NCBI GenBank assembly: GCA_937996755.1
Contig: CALKUS010000179.1
Span: 1-33,968 of the forward strand
Direction: 5' to 3'
DNA from: an uncultured Pseudomonadota bacterium
Lineage (GTDB): Bacteria; Pseudomonadota; Gammaproteobacteria; Xanthomonadales; Ahniellaceae
DNA length: 33,968 nucleotides
The notes beneath the pieces are model-generated. The model searched no databases. It had not been told where the DNA came from and saw only the letters and a program-made list of their open reading frames with translations. A program made the translations under genes and the position numbers. Positions 14,963 to 26,174 of the stretch are shown here, in pieces; position 1 is the stretch's first letter; every line of letters begins with the position of its first letter.

Positions 14963-16792
14963 ATGGAAGAACACGGTTACATCCAGGGCGCGCTGGTATT
15001 CCTGCTGGCGGTCGTCGTCGCCGTGCCGCTGTTCGAGCGGCTCAAGCTCGGCGCGGTGCTCGCGTACCTCGTCGCGGGAGCGGTGCTCGGGCCGCACGGC
15101 CTCAAGCTCATGCGCGGCGTCGAGGAAGGCTTCGCGATCGCCGAGCTCGGCGTCGTGCTGCTGCTGTTCCTGATCGGGCTCGAGCTCTCGTACGCGCGGC
15201 TCTGGCTCATGCGGCGCGCCGTGTTCGGGCTGGGCGCGCTGCAGGTGCTCGCGACGACACTCGCCATCTGGCTGCTCGCCACGCTCGGCTTCGGCCTCGA
15301 CTGGCGCGCCGGGCTGATCGCCGGCTTCGCGCTCGCGATGTCGTCCACCGCGATCGGCGTGCAACTGTTGTCCGACCGGCGCGAGCTGGGCGACGCACAC
15401 GGTCGCGCGGCGCTCGCCGTGCTGCTGTTCCAGGACCTCGTCGCGATCCCGGCGATCGCGCTGCTGCCGGTGCTCGCGCACGGCGAGAGCGCGCCGGGCT
15501 GGCAGGACGTCGCGCTCGCGGTCGGCAAGGTGGTGCTCGCGGTCGCGGTCGTCGTCGCGGGCAGCCGCTATCTCCTACGGCCGCTGTTCCGCATCGTGGC
15601 GCGCACCACGAGCGTCGAGGCGTTCACGGCGATGACGCTGCTCGTCGCGCTCGGCACGGCGTGGACGACGTCGCTCGCGGGCGTTTCCATGGCGTTCGGC
15701 GCGTTCCTCGCGGGCGTGCTGCTCGCCGATTCCGAATATCGCCATGAGATCGAAGCGAATATCGAGCCGTTCAAGGGCTTGCTGCTGGGCCTGTTCTTCG
15801 TGACGGTCGGCGTGTCGGTCGACTGGTTCCTGGTCTCGCAGCACCTGGTGCGCGTGGTGCTCGGCGTGGTGATCCTGCTCGCGGTGAAGTTCGCGCTGCT
15901 CTACCTGCTCGGCCGCTCGGCCGGCCGGCTCGACCGTCCGGGTGCGCTGCGGCTCGCGGCGCTGTTGTCGCAAGGCGGCGAGTTCGCGTTCCTGCTGCTC
16001 ACGATCGCGTACCGCGAGCAGCTGCTGCCGGGCGCCGATCGCGACCAGATCACGGCGGTCGTGGTGCTCTCGATGGCGCTCACGCCGCTCATCGTGCTCG
16101 CCATCGACCGATTGGTCGCGCGCCAGGCGCGCGCCCCGAAGCGGCCGTTCGACGATCCGAGCGGCGCCGAGGCGCCGCGCGTGATCATCGCGGGCTTCGG
16201 CCGCGTCGGGCAGATCGTCGCGCGCCTGCTGACCGCGCACCGCATCCCGTTCACCGCGCTCGAGCAGAGCGTCGACCAGGTCGAGCTGTCGCGCCGGTTC
16301 GGAAACCTGATCTATTACGGCGATCCGACGCGACCGGAGCTGCTGCGCGCGGCGCGCGCCGATCGCGCCGAGATCTTCGTGGTCGCGACCGACGACCCGG
16401 AAGCGAACGTGCGCACCGCGCGGCTCGTGAAGCGCCAGTTCCCGCACCTCAAGGTGTATGCGCGCGCGCGCAACCGCCAGCACGCGTTCCGGCTGATGGA
16501 CCTGCAGCTCGACGCCGTCGTGCGCGAGACGCTGCACTCCAGCCTCGAGCTCGCGCGCCATGTGCTCGTCGGGCTCGGGCTGCCGCCCGAACAGGCGGCC
16601 GAGCGCGTCGAGCGCTTCCGTCGCCACGACGAGCGCATGCTCGATGCGCAGCACGCGGTCTACGACGACGAGACGAAGCTCGTGCAGAGCGCGAAGGAAG
16701 CGATGACCGAGCTCGAGCAGCTGTTCGAGGCGGATTTGCGCGACGACGCGCTCGTGGCGTCGGCGAAGCGCGAGGCGGCGCGCGAAACGTGA
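14963..16792 (+). CDS. Kef-type K+/H+ antiporter with RCK (TrkA-N) domain
   Basis: A 609-residue inner-membrane transporter. The first about 390 residues form the CPA2 antiporter domain with some 12 helices, including LGVVLLLFLIGLELS, ALAVLLFQDLVAIPAIALLP (the ion-binding region) and FGAFLAGVLLADSEYRHEIE. From residue 407 comes the Rossmann-type RCK domain, VIIAGFGRVGQIVARLL, then VVATDDPEAN and a charged C-terminal tail. KefB and KefC release K+ when glutathione adducts bind the RCK domain, acidifying the cell as protection against electrophiles. No KefF/KefG oxidoreductase partner is encoded alongside, so the regulation may differ. It starts 26 nt after the sulfotransferase-like gene. The exact subtype (KefB, KefC or another CPA2 member) cannot be fixed by eye. 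Confidence 0.92.
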   Translation: MEEHGYIQGALVFLLAVVVAVPLFERLKLGAVLAYLVAGAVLGPHGLKLMRGVEEGFAIAELGVVLLLFLIGLELSYARLWLMRRAVFGLGALQVLATTLAIWLLATLGFGLDWRAGLIAGFALAMSSTAIGVQLLSDRRELGDAHGRAALAVLLFQDLVAIPAIALLPVLAHGESAPGWQDVALAVGKVVLAVAVVVAGSRYLLRPLFRIVARTTSVEAFTAMTLLVALGTAWTTSLAGVSMAFGAFLAGVLLADSEYRHEIEANIEPFKGLLLGLFFVTVGVSVDWFLVSQHLVRVVLGVVILLAVKFALLYLLGRSAGRLDRPGALRLAALLSQGGEFAFLLLTIAYREQLLPGADRDQITAVVVLSMALTPLIVLAIDRLVARQARAPKRPFDDPSGAEAPRVIIAGFGRVGQIVARLLTAHRIPFTALEQSVDQVELSRRFGNLIYYGDPTRPELLRAARADRAEIFVVATDDPEANVRTARLVKRQFPHLKVYARARNRQHAFRLMDLQLDAVVRETLHSSLELARHVLVGLGLPPEQAAERVERFRRHDERMLDAQHAVYDDETKLVQSAKEAMTELEQLFEADLRDDALVASAKREAARET

Positions 16793-16828
16793 TCGATTCG
16801 CTTCCGCCGACTGCTTTCGCCGTTCGTC

Positions 16829-16916
16829 GTCTGGGTCTGAGTCTGAGTGCGACTACACCGTCCCGTCTTTGCACGCCGCGGCGTCCGAGCTTGCGCACTC
16901 GGACCCAGACTCGGAC
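16829..16916. repeat. inverted repeat with tandem GTCTGA-type arms
   Basis: The left arm 16829-16851 is built from GTCTGG and GTCTGA units in tandem, ending GTGCG. The right arm 16894-16916 is its inverse complement with GTCCGA/GTCTGG units. Arms are 23 nt, all differences are transitions, and the loop is 42 nt. It lies between the convergent Kef and hrpB genes, where it could end transcription from both sides. The design resembles the repeat at 9591-9680, with a different unit. Confidence 0.65.
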
Positions 16917-16965
16917 AACGAGGCGCGTGAACGCTCGTTGAGTGCGATGCGGGCGGGGTACGACG

Positions 16966-19452
<2,487 letters not shown>

Positions 19453-19502
19453 GGGGGCGCCATCAGACCGCATGCGGCGCGGTGCGGCAAGCGCAGGAAC
19501 GA

Positions 19503-19526
19503 AAAGCCCCGCCAGGGCGGGGCTTT
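19503..19526 (-). terminator. intrinsic terminator
   Basis: AAAGCCCCGC (19503-19512) pairs with GCGGGGCTTT (19517-19526) around a CAGG loop. Read on the minus strand, the stem is followed by TTTTCGTT. It lies about 47 nt past the stop of the secreted WNPAE-motif gene and before hrpB on the same strand, so it separates the two transcripts. This is the best intrinsic terminator in the window. Confidence 0.8.
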
Positions 19527-19538
19527 CGTGGTGGCGAG

Positions 19539-19575
19539 ATCCCTCGCTACGCTCGGGATGACGCCTGCGGCGTCA
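19539..19575. repeat. double palindrome, REP-like
   Basis: Two adjacent hairpins. The first is ATCCC...GGGAT at 19539-19559, around TCGCTACGCTC. The second is TGACGCC-TGC-GGCGTCA at 19559-19575, which includes the stop codon of the secreted protein gene. Such paired palindromes after a gene resemble dispersed REP-type repeats. I saw no second copy in this window. Confidence 0.5.
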
Positions 19576-20628
19576 CTTGCCCATCGTCGCAATAAGCGCG
19601 TTCGCCTCGCCCGCGAGCTGCGTCGGATCGAAACCGAAGCGCGACTTCACTTCGGCGGCCGTGAGGCCACGCCCTGCGGCGGCCTGGAGCAGCTGCGCCG
19701 TCATGCCTTCGGGCGCCGTGAGCGACTCGGCCGCTTTGTCCGACGACGACGGGCCCGTGCCGTCCTGCACGAACTTGCGGCTCGCGGAGCGGAAGCCGCG
19801 AACCGGGTAGTACGTCACGCCGGAACGGCCGCAATTGCCCGGCGCGCAGATCTCCATCACGCCGTCGAACTGCGAGGTGCCGACCGTCACGTAGTAGGTC
19901 CAGAACGACGTGCTGGAGTCCTTCACCGTAATGATGTGCGTGTGCGCCGGCGGCGCCGTCGGGCTGGTCGGGCTGTACGTGGTCGCGGCGTCGTGCGCGC
20001 TGCGCGCCGCCGTCGTGCAGCGGCCGTCGAGCGACGTCGTCGGGCGGCAACCCTGCGCCTGGTCGGGGTTGGTACTGGTCGCGATCGTGTCGAACACGAC
20101 CACTTCGCCGAAGTACGGGAACGACCGGTTGTCCTGGTTCGGGTTGTTGTAGAGGTCGACGACAATCTGCCACTCGCCGAGCATCTTCTCGGTGTTCGCG
20201 TCGATGCCGCCCGTGCGCGTGAGGTAGTAGTCGAAGCGCTGCAGCGGAATCGTGCGGCCGCCCCAGGTGAGCGTCGCCGTCGTCTCCGTCGCCCAGTTCA
20301 GCGAGATCGGTCCGCCGGAACCGAGGTTAGCGATCGGGGCGCGGTACGCGCAGCCGATGCACTGGCCGTTGCTGAAGCTGTCGAGCACGCCGTTGAACAC
20401 GGCGTTGCCGGAAAGCAGGCCCTGCGACGACACCCAGGTCGAGCGGCCCTGCGTGTCGTAGACGTAGCCGATCAGGAAGACGTAGTTGTCCTGGATCTCG
20501 ATCGACAGGCCGGAGCCGGATTCGGCCGGGTTCCAGTAGTAGCCCGACTCGGGCGTGAACGCGAACGCGGAAGTCGAGCCGAGCGCGAGCACGAGGCCGG
20601 CGGCGAGAGCCTTGATGCGACGGGTCAT
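19573..20628 (-). CDS. secreted protein with YYWNPAESGSG motif, function unknown
   Basis: A 351-residue exported protein with signal peptide IKALAAGLVLALGSTSAFA. The mature chain opens with ESGYYWNPAESGSGLSIEIQ, then a strand-rich VFLIGYVYDTQGRSTWVSS. This WNP-E-G-G signature recurs in secreted proteins of gammaproteobacteria without known function. A likely beta-rich body follows, with cysteines that could pair (QCIGCAYR, GCRPTT, GRCTTA, CAPGNCG). The C-terminal 60 residues are helical and charged (LTAAEVKSRFGFDPTQLAGE). The start at 20628 has AAGGGA upstream. It diverges from tatD and ends at a double palindrome and an intrinsic terminator, so it is probably a single-gene transcript. An adhesive or matrix role is only a guess. 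Confidence 0.8.
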   Translation of the reverse strand: MTRRIKALAAGLVLALGSTSAFAFTPESGYYWNPAESGSGLSIEIQDNYVFLIGYVYDTQGRSTWVSSQGLLSGNAVFNGVLDSFSNGQCIGCAYRAPIANLGSGGPISLNWATETTATLTWGGRTIPLQRFDYYLTRTGGIDANTEKMLGEWQIVVDLYNNPNQDNRSFPYFGEVVVFDTIATSTNPDQAQGCRPTTSLDGRCTTAARSAHDAATTYSPTSPTAPPAHTHIITVKDSSTSFWTYYVTVGTSQFDGVMEICAPGNCGRSGVTYYPVRGFRSASRKFVQDGTGPSSSDKAAESLTAPEGMTAQLLQAAAGRGLTAAEVKSRFGFDPTQLAGEANALIATMGK

Positions 20629-20672
20629 GGACGTTTCCCTTCTGGTCTGGCGCGCAGCGTGCGGTCGCGGCG

Positions 20673-20702
20673 CTGAATAGCGCCCGAACGGGACCCTATA
20701 AT
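20673..20702 (+). promoter_or_regulatory. sigma-70 promoter of tatD
   Basis: A perfect TATAAT lies at 20697-20702 with CTGAAT (20673-20678) 18 nt upstream as a weak -35 element. Transcription would start near 20709, about 20 nt before the tatD ATG. It sits in the 100-nt gap between tatD and the divergent secreted-protein gene. Confidence 0.65.
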
Positions 20703-20728
20703 CGCGCGCCTCCCACGAGTTGCAACGC

Positions 20729-21529
20729 ATGAGCCTCGACCTCGTTGACATCGGCGCCAACCTGACGCACGAGTCGTTCCGCCACGACCTCGACGCCGTG
20801 CTCGACCGCGCGCGCGCGGCCGGCGTCGCGCAGATGGTGGTGACGGGCGCGAGCGCGCAGGGTGCACAGGACGCAGTCGCGCTGGCGCACCGCCATCCCG
20901 GTTTCCTGTACGCGACGGCCGGCGTGCATCCGCACCATGCGGCGGAATACACGGCCGAGACCGACGCGTTGCTGCGCACGCTGGTCGCCGATCCGGCCGT
21001 GCGCGCCGCCGGCGAGACCGGGCTCGACTACTACCGCGACATCGCGCCGCGCGCGGCGCAGCTGTTCGCGTTCGAGCGCCAGGTCGAGATCGCAATCGAT
21101 GCCGGCAAGCCGTTGTTCCTGCACGAGCGCGAAGCGGACGCGGATTTCCTCGCCGTGCTGAAACCCGTGCGCGACCGGCTCGGGCCGTGCGTGCTCCACT
21201 GCTTCACGGGCGAGCGCAAGCACCTGTTCGCGTGCCTGGACCTGGATCTCCACATCGGCATCACCGGCTGGATCTGCGACGAGCGCCGCGGCGCGCACCT
21301 GCGCGAGCTCGTGCGCGAGATCCCCGCGAACCGGCTGATGATCGAAACCGATGCGCCGTACCTGCTGCCGCGCAACCTGCCGCAGAAGCCGAGCCACCGC
21401 CGCAACGAGCCGATGTTCCTGCCGCACATCGCCGCGGAAATCGCGCGCGATCGCGGCGAGACGATCGAAGCGCTCGCCGCGCACACGAGCGCGACGGCGC
21501 GAGCGTTCTTCGGCTTTCCGGCGGGCTAG
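20729..21529 (+). CDS. tatD: TatD family metal-dependent 3'-5' exonuclease
   Basis: A 266-residue TIM-barrel metallohydrolase of the true TatD branch: it opens DIGANLTHESF and holds ITGWICDERRG and IETDAPYLLPRNLPQKPSHR like E. coli TatD. Likely metal ligands are E in AGETGLDYY, H in LFLHERE, H in VLHCFTGE and D in IETDAPY. TatD trims DNA and RNA from the 3' end and has been linked to repair of oxidative damage; despite the name it is not needed for Tat export. No tatABC genes are nearby. The ATG at 20729 is preferred over TTG 20720 because it gives the family N-terminus. Its last four bases (CTAG) overlap the end of the convergent TonB receptor gene. Confidence 0.93.
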   Translation: MSLDLVDIGANLTHESFRHDLDAVLDRARAAGVAQMVVTGASAQGAQDAVALAHRHPGFLYATAGVHPHHAAEYTAETDALLRTLVADPAVRAAGETGLDYYRDIAPRAAQLFAFERQVEIAIDAGKPLFLHEREADADFLAVLKPVRDRLGPCVLHCFTGERKHLFACLDLDLHIGITGWICDERRGAHLRELVREIPANRLMIETDAPYLLPRNLPQKPSHRRNEPMFLPHIAAEIARDRGETIEALAAHTSATARAFFGFPAG

Positions 21530-24363
21530 AACCGTTGGGTGTATCCCGCGTACCAGAAGCGCCCGGGAACCTCGTATTCCGGATCGAAGTTGCCGTCCGA
21601 CACCGAAAACGACACTGGCGGCTCGCGGTCCGCGATGTTGCGCACGCCGAGCACGACGCGTCCGGACCATGGCGTGTCCCACGCTGTCTGCAAGTCGACG
21701 TACCAGGTGGCGGGCATGCGCCGGTAGCGTGACGCGAACTGTGGCGCCGTGGCGCCGTTGCACCGCCCGGGGTCCAGCGTCGCGAGGACGGAACACGACT
21801 CGTCGAGCGCGGAAACGTAGCGCGCGGATGCCGTCGCAGAGAGCGCATCGCGACGCCAATCGAGCGACAGTCGCGAGCGAACTCGGTGGAATGCCGCTCC
21901 GCGATTGAAGTAGTTGCCGACCAGATTCCCGCTCGCTGTTCGACTGCAGTACTTGCCGCCCGCGCGCAGCACGACTTCGCCGAGGCACGCGCCGAGCGGC
22001 GCCTGGCCCGCATCGCCGACGTAGGCGAGGTAGCTCGTCTCCCAACGCAGGTGGAAGCTGCCGAGGCGCGTTGCCCAACCCTGGCGGAGCAGGAAGTCGT
22101 AGCTTTCGCTTTCTGTGTCGCCGTCGTTCGACCAGCCGACGAGCAACGTGTCGACGTCGCCGCTTCGCATGCGCGTGATGTGGCCGCACGCATCGAGGTC
22201 GGCCTGGACATAGCAGCCGTCCACCAGCGACTGCGCCGATCGGAAGCGGATTTCGTCGAGCACGGTAATGCGATACCAGTCGATTCCGATCTCGAAGCCG
22301 CTGGCCGCGGGCGCCCAGTGCACGCCGACATGTCGCGTGATGGCGGTTTCGACGTCGAGCCGCGGATTGCCGCCCACGGTCCAGGCCGGATTGTCGTAGG
22401 GAAAGTACGAGTACGGGGCGACGGGGGCGATGCCGCCGATGCCGGCGCGGCAACGCGCGACGACGCCGGGAGGCGAATCGACCGAGGCGTCGCAGGGGTC
22501 GAACAGCGTCGGAAACGTGTTGCGCTGGCCTTCGAACAGTTGCGCGATGGACGGTTCGGCGGCGTTGCGCGACCAGTCGCCGCTGACCCGCCATGCGGCG
22601 AACGGTTGCCAGAGCAAGCTGACGGCGGGCGCGTCGAACGATTCGTCGGGCCGACGACGCGGCAGCACCGGTGCATCGTCGTAGAACGCGGCCGATGGCT
22701 CCCCGCGACGCTCGAAGTGCGAGTGACGAAGGGAAAGCGAGAGCACCAGCGCTTCGGCGAACGGTCGCTGCGCGAGTACGGGAATCTTCGCGCCCAGGAC
22801 CAGGTCCGAGGCCGTCGTCGACCCACGCAGGCCGACAGGCCCGTTGGTGATGGTCGACGCGGCGCCGGCGACCCCGTCCGCGGCAGCGAGTGCATCGGGC
22901 GTTTCGATCGCCGTGACGCGCCGGTGGTCCAGTCCGCCGTGGAGCGTGATCGGTCCAGCGGGTCCAGCGAACGCGCCCGCGAGCGTCGCGCTCGCTTCGT
23001 CGCGCACCTGACGGGCCGAAGACTGCAGGACGACGCCGGCGTAGTCGGCCATTGCGCGCGTGAACGCATCGGGACCCGAAAACACGTCGATCGGCACGCA
23101 GCCGGGAATGGGTCGGGCGGGCGTGCCACACGTGGGCGTGCCGGACGCATCGCGGAACGAGGGCCCGAGTCCCGCTGCGAGCTGCGCGCTGCCGAATTGC
23201 CCGCGTGCTTCGTCATGGGACGCGATCGTGTCGTGCGTCCACGCGAGGTCCCATTCAACGACGCGCGCAGCCAGTTCGAACGAGCCATCGAGCGCCGCCG
23301 ACGCGCGCAGCGTGTCGACGTCCTGCGCGAAGGTGCGCGGCGCGATCGTGTTGCGGTACTGGAAGCGTTGCAGTTCGACGCCGAACGGGTTGAAGACGTT
23401 GTCGGCGGCGATGCGTGGCTCACCCGCTATCCCGAAGAACGCGATCGGCAGTGGCGCCAGTCGCTGTTGCGAGAGCCGTTCGGTCCAGGTGATGTCGAAC
23501 GACGCCCGCACGTCGCTCGCCATCGTGCGCGTGGCATGCGCGAACACGCTGCTTCGCTCCGAAGGCGTCTGCAGGTACGACTCCGCGACGAAGTTGTAGC
23601 CGTCGCTCGCGGGATCGAAGGGCCGGAAATCCGTCGGCGACGTACCGGGCCGACCCGCGATGAGCGTCACGGTGGGTGCGCCGAAGCCAGGCACGAGCGT
23701 GAATCGGCCGAACGGCGTGGTCGACGAGGCGCCCGCGCGCACGTCGTTGGCAGGAAAGCCGAACAGTGGAACCTCCGAAATCGCGCGATCCGCGGCGTCG
23801 ACCGGTCGCGACTCGTCGTGCGACACGCCGAAGACGACGGAGCTCCTGTCGTCGCCGCTGCCGAGCAACAGGTCTGCGCCGTTCGTTGCGCCGTCACCTT
23901 GCGCAAAGGCCCCGTATCGGGCGCTTGCGGTCGCGCCCCGGAAGCCGCGGCGCGTCACGACGTCGATCACGCCCGCCACCGCGCCTTCGCCCATGCGCGC
24001 TGCGGTCGGTGCATGGTCGATCTCGATCCGCTCGATGTCCGACCACGGGATCGCCGACAGGTCGACCGCGCCGTCGCGACCGGCGGGCCAGCGCCGTCCG
24101 TCGACCCGGACCTGCGTGTAGCGAGGGCCGAGCTGGCGCAGATCGACCAGCTCGCGGCCGTCGCCGCCGCCGTTGGCCAGCGCGTTCTCGGCGACGCTCG
24201 CTGCGGGCAGGCGCTGCAGGAAATCCGCGAGGCGCGTGTAGCCCGAGCGTTCCAGCTCGGCGCGCGTGTAGACGACGACATGGCCGCCCTGCGCCACATC
24301 GCGCGCCGCCACAGTTGCCGCGAGCGCGCAGTGCAACGCCAGTACCAGCGCGCGAACGTGCAT
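21526..24363 (-). CDS. TonB-dependent outer-membrane receptor
   Basis: A 945-residue protein: signal peptide (LVLALHCALAATVAA), plug domain (RLADFLQRLPAAS, VDLRQLGPRYTQVRVDGRR, IPWSDIERIEI, GEGAVAGVIDVVTRRG) and a 22-stranded-type beta-barrel. It closes with FWYAGYTQRF, the terminal Phe needed for outer-membrane assembly. The N-terminus HVVVYTRAELE is where a TonB box would be, but I cannot name one with certainty. The barrel has unusually long loops containing cysteine pairs, for example SGTPTCGTPARPIPGC. The substrate is unknown: no siderophore, vitamin or sugar genes flank it. It is most similar in style to the many peptide- or carbohydrate-related TonB receptors of Xanthomonadales (inference). 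It ends by overlapping the convergent tatD by 4 nt. Confidence 0.93.
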   Translation of the reverse strand: MHVRALVLALHCALAATVAARDVAQGGHVVVYTRAELERSGYTRLADFLQRLPAASVAENALANGGGDGRELVDLRQLGPRYTQVRVDGRRWPAGRDGAVDLSAIPWSDIERIEIDHAPTAARMGEGAVAGVIDVVTRRGFRGATASARYGAFAQGDGATNGADLLLGSGDDRSSVVFGVSHDESRPVDAADRAISEVPLFGFPANDVRAGASSTTPFGRFTLVPGFGAPTVTLIAGRPGTSPTDFRPFDPASDGYNFVAESYLQTPSERSSVFAHATRTMASDVRASFDITWTERLSQQRLAPLPIAFFGIAGEPRIAADNVFNPFGVELQRFQYRNTIAPRTFAQDVDTLRASAALDGSFELAARVVEWDLAWTHDTIASHDEARGQFGSAQLAAGLGPSFRDASGTPTCGTPARPIPGCVPIDVFSGPDAFTRAMADYAGVVLQSSARQVRDEASATLAGAFAGPAGPITLHGGLDHRRVTAIETPDALAAADGVAGAASTITNGPVGLRGSTTASDLVLGAKIPVLAQRPFAEALVLSLSLRHSHFERRGEPSAAFYDDAPVLPRRRPDESFDAPAVSLLWQPFAAWRVSGDWSRNAAEPSIAQLFEGQRNTFPTLFDPCDASVDSPPGVVARCRAGIGGIAPVAPYSYFPYDNPAWTVGGNPRLDVETAITRHVGVHWAPAASGFEIGIDWYRITVLDEIRFRSAQSLVDGCYVQADLDACGHITRMRSGDVDTLLVGWSNDGDTESESYDFLLRQGWATRLGSFHLRWETSYLAYVGDAGQAPLGACLGEVVLRAGGKYCSRTASGNLVGNYFNRGAAFHRVRSRLSLDWRRDALSATASARYVSALDESCSVLATLDPGRCNGATAPQFASRYRRMPATWYVDLQTAWDTPWSGRVVLGVRNIADREPPVSFSVSDGNFDPEYEVPGRFWYAGYTQRF

Positions 24364-24391
24364 GGCGACGGATCCTGCGTGCTGGCTCCCG

Positions 24392-24415
24392 TACGCGCCG
24401 GCGATCCGGCGCGTA
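24392..24415 (-). terminator. 10-bp hairpin after the DUF2167 gene
   Basis: TACGCGCCGG (24392-24401) pairs perfectly with CCGGCGCGTA (24406-24415) around CGAT. It lies 47 nt past the stop of the DUF2167 gene and just ahead of the TonB receptor gene on the same strand. No U-tract follows, so it may slow or end transcription only partly. Confidence 0.45.
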
Positions 24416-24462
24416 TGGTCAGGACGGGTGCGCGCGTGGAATCGTCGCGCGCCGCATCACGA

Positions 24463-25323
24463 TCAGGCTGCCTTGTCCTTCTTGCCGAACATCTTGCGGC
24501 CGAGCGCCGCGAGGCCGGCGATGATGAAGATGATGAACTTCTTGCCGGCGATCAGCAGCGCGCCGAGCTTCGCGAACAGGCCGGCCTTCGCGGCGACGGC
24601 ACCGCCGACGAGCGCGGCGAGGCCGTAGCCGGCGAGCTTGTCGGTGCTCTCGTTGAAGTCGGCGTAGCGGCGGCCGGCATCGAACTCGGTCATCGCGAGC
24701 ACGTCCTGCATGTCCTTCTCGACCTGCGGCAGCGCGTCCATGTTCGCCACGGCGTTGAGGCTGAGGTAGCCCTCGCGGCCGAGCACGCGGATGTCGTAGT
24801 TCAGCGTGTCGTTGTCGCCGAACTTCAGGTGCTTCGCCCAGTAGATCTTCTTCGCGGTCGAGTCGTAGTGCGGCTTCTGCGCCCAGCCGACGAGGTCGAC
24901 GCGGCCGTAGCCGGCCTTCTCGCGCGCGTCGTTGTTGTCGCGCGTCGCTTCCTGCATGTCCGACATGATCTCGTCGTAGTCGACGTCGGATGCTTCCTCG
25001 TCGGAAATGTGGCCGTCGTCGCTGTAGGTGATCACGACCGCCCACGACGCTTCGTCGGCCAGCGACACCGAGGTCGGCACGAGCATGCCGATCGCGTCCG
25101 AGCCGGGCGGGTTGCCCCAGAGCTCGGTCAGCACCTTCTCGGCGTCGGCCGAGCCGAGATAGCGGAACGCCGGCGTGAGGCGCAGCGTGGCGCCCGCTTC
25201 GGAAATCGCGATGTCGCCGGTGCGGAACTGCAGCTTGTCGATGAACTTCGCGACCTCGTCGTCCTGCGCGGACGTGGCGGTCGTGACGAGCAGCGCGGCG
25301 GTGAAGCAGATCGAACGGATCAT
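24463..25323 (-). CDS. DUF2167 membrane protein
   Basis: A 286-residue exported or membrane protein. It has a signal peptide (SICFTAALLVTTATSAQ) and a globular periplasmic domain with the DUF2167 landmarks: ISEAGATLRLTPAFRYL, the acidic HISDEEASDVDYDEIM, VGWAQKPHYD and YDIRVLGREGYLSLN. The C-terminal hydrophobic stretch (about 235-275, including KKFIIFIIAGLAAL) may span the membrane, and the tail is basic (KMFGKKDKA). The function of this family is not established. It follows the YadGH-type exporter genes 77 nt downstream on the same strand and may share their transcript. The ATG at 25323 is the only sensible start for the signal peptide. Confidence 0.85.
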   Translation of the reverse strand: MIRSICFTAALLVTTATSAQDDEVAKFIDKLQFRTGDIAISEAGATLRLTPAFRYLGSADAEKVLTELWGNPPGSDAIGMLVPTSVSLADEASWAVVITYSDDGHISDEEASDVDYDEIMSDMQEATRDNNDAREKAGYGRVDLVGWAQKPHYDSTAKKIYWAKHLKFGDNDTLNYDIRVLGREGYLSLNAVANMDALPQVEKDMQDVLAMTEFDAGRRYADFNESTDKLAGYGLAALVGGAVAAKAGLFAKLGALLIAGKKFIIFIIAGLAALGRKMFGKKDKAA

Positions 25324-25400
25324 GGAGCCCCCGAAAGGTTGGTGTTGCATCACCCGAAAACCCGCTCGCCCTCCCCGACGAACGGAAAAACCGCAACGCT

Positions 25401-26174
25401 TCAGCTGCGCAGCCCGACGCCCTTCTCGAGCAGGCGCAGCGAGATCGCGCCGAGCACGACGATGGCGCCGATCATCACGGCGTAGGCCGTCACGAGGCTC
25501 ACGTCGCTGATGCCGAGCAGTCCGTAGCGGAACGCGTTGACCATGTAGAGGATCGGGTTCGCCTCGGACACGCTGCGCCAGAACGGCGGCAGCAGCTCGA
25601 CCGAATAGAACACGCCGCCGAGGTAGGTCAGCGGCGTCAGGATGAACGTGGGCACGATCGCGATGTCGTCGAACTTCTTCGCGTAAACGGCGTTGATGAA
25701 GCCGGCCAGCGCGAACACGGCCGCGCTGAGCACGAACGTCGACAGCGTCACCCAGACGTGGTGGAACTGGATGTGCGTGAAGCAGAACGAGATCGCGAGC
25801 ACGATCGCGCCCACCATCAGGCCGCGCGCGAGCGCGCCGAGCACGTAGCCGGTGAGGATCACCCAGCTCGGCATCGGCGAGACCAGCATCTCCTCGACGT
25901 AGCGGCCGAACTTCGATCCGAAGAACGAGCTCACGATGTTGCCGTAGCTGTTCTGGATCACGCTCATCATGATCAGGCCGGGCACGATGTAGTCGATGTA
26001 CGCGAAGCCGTGCATCTGTCCGATGCGCGAGCCGACCAGGTTGCCGAAGATCACGAAGTAGAGCGTCATCGTGATCGCGGGCGGCACGAGCGTCTGGCCC
26101 CAGATGCGCAGGATGCGGTTGAGCTCGCGCCGCAGGATGGTGCCGAGCGCGACGAGCTGCAGGGAGAAATTCAT
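25401..26174 (-). CDS. yadH: ABC-2 type exporter permease, YadH family
   Basis: A 257-residue inner-membrane permease with six helices, typical for ABC-2 half-size permeases. It shows the family stretches YIDYIVPGLIMMSVIQNSYG, FGRYVEEMLVSPMP and LTPLTYLGGVFYSVELLPPF. It starts in the ATGA overlap (26171-26174) with the ATPase gene, so the two are translated together and form one exporter. YadGH-type pumps are widespread; substrates are mostly unassigned. No drug-resistance or polysaccharide cluster surrounds the pair to suggest one. Confidence 0.93.
   Translation of the reverse strand: MNFSLQLVALGTILRRELNRILRIWGQTLVPPAITMTLYFVIFGNLVGSRIGQMHGFAYIDYIVPGLIMMSVIQNSYGNIVSSFFGSKFGRYVEEMLVSPMPSWVILTGYVLGALARGLMVGAIVLAISFCFTHIQFHHVWVTLSTFVLSAAVFALAGFINAVYAKKFDDIAIVPTFILTPLTYLGGVFYSVELLPPFWRSVSEANPILYMVNAFRYGLLGISDVSLVTAYAVMIGAIVVLGAISLRLLEKGVGLRS

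Noticed and set aside
21886..25485. A 1,199-codon plus-strand frame opposite the TonB receptor and DUF2167 genes
   Set aside because: It has no signal, domain or ribosome site and crosses two well-supported minus-strand genes.
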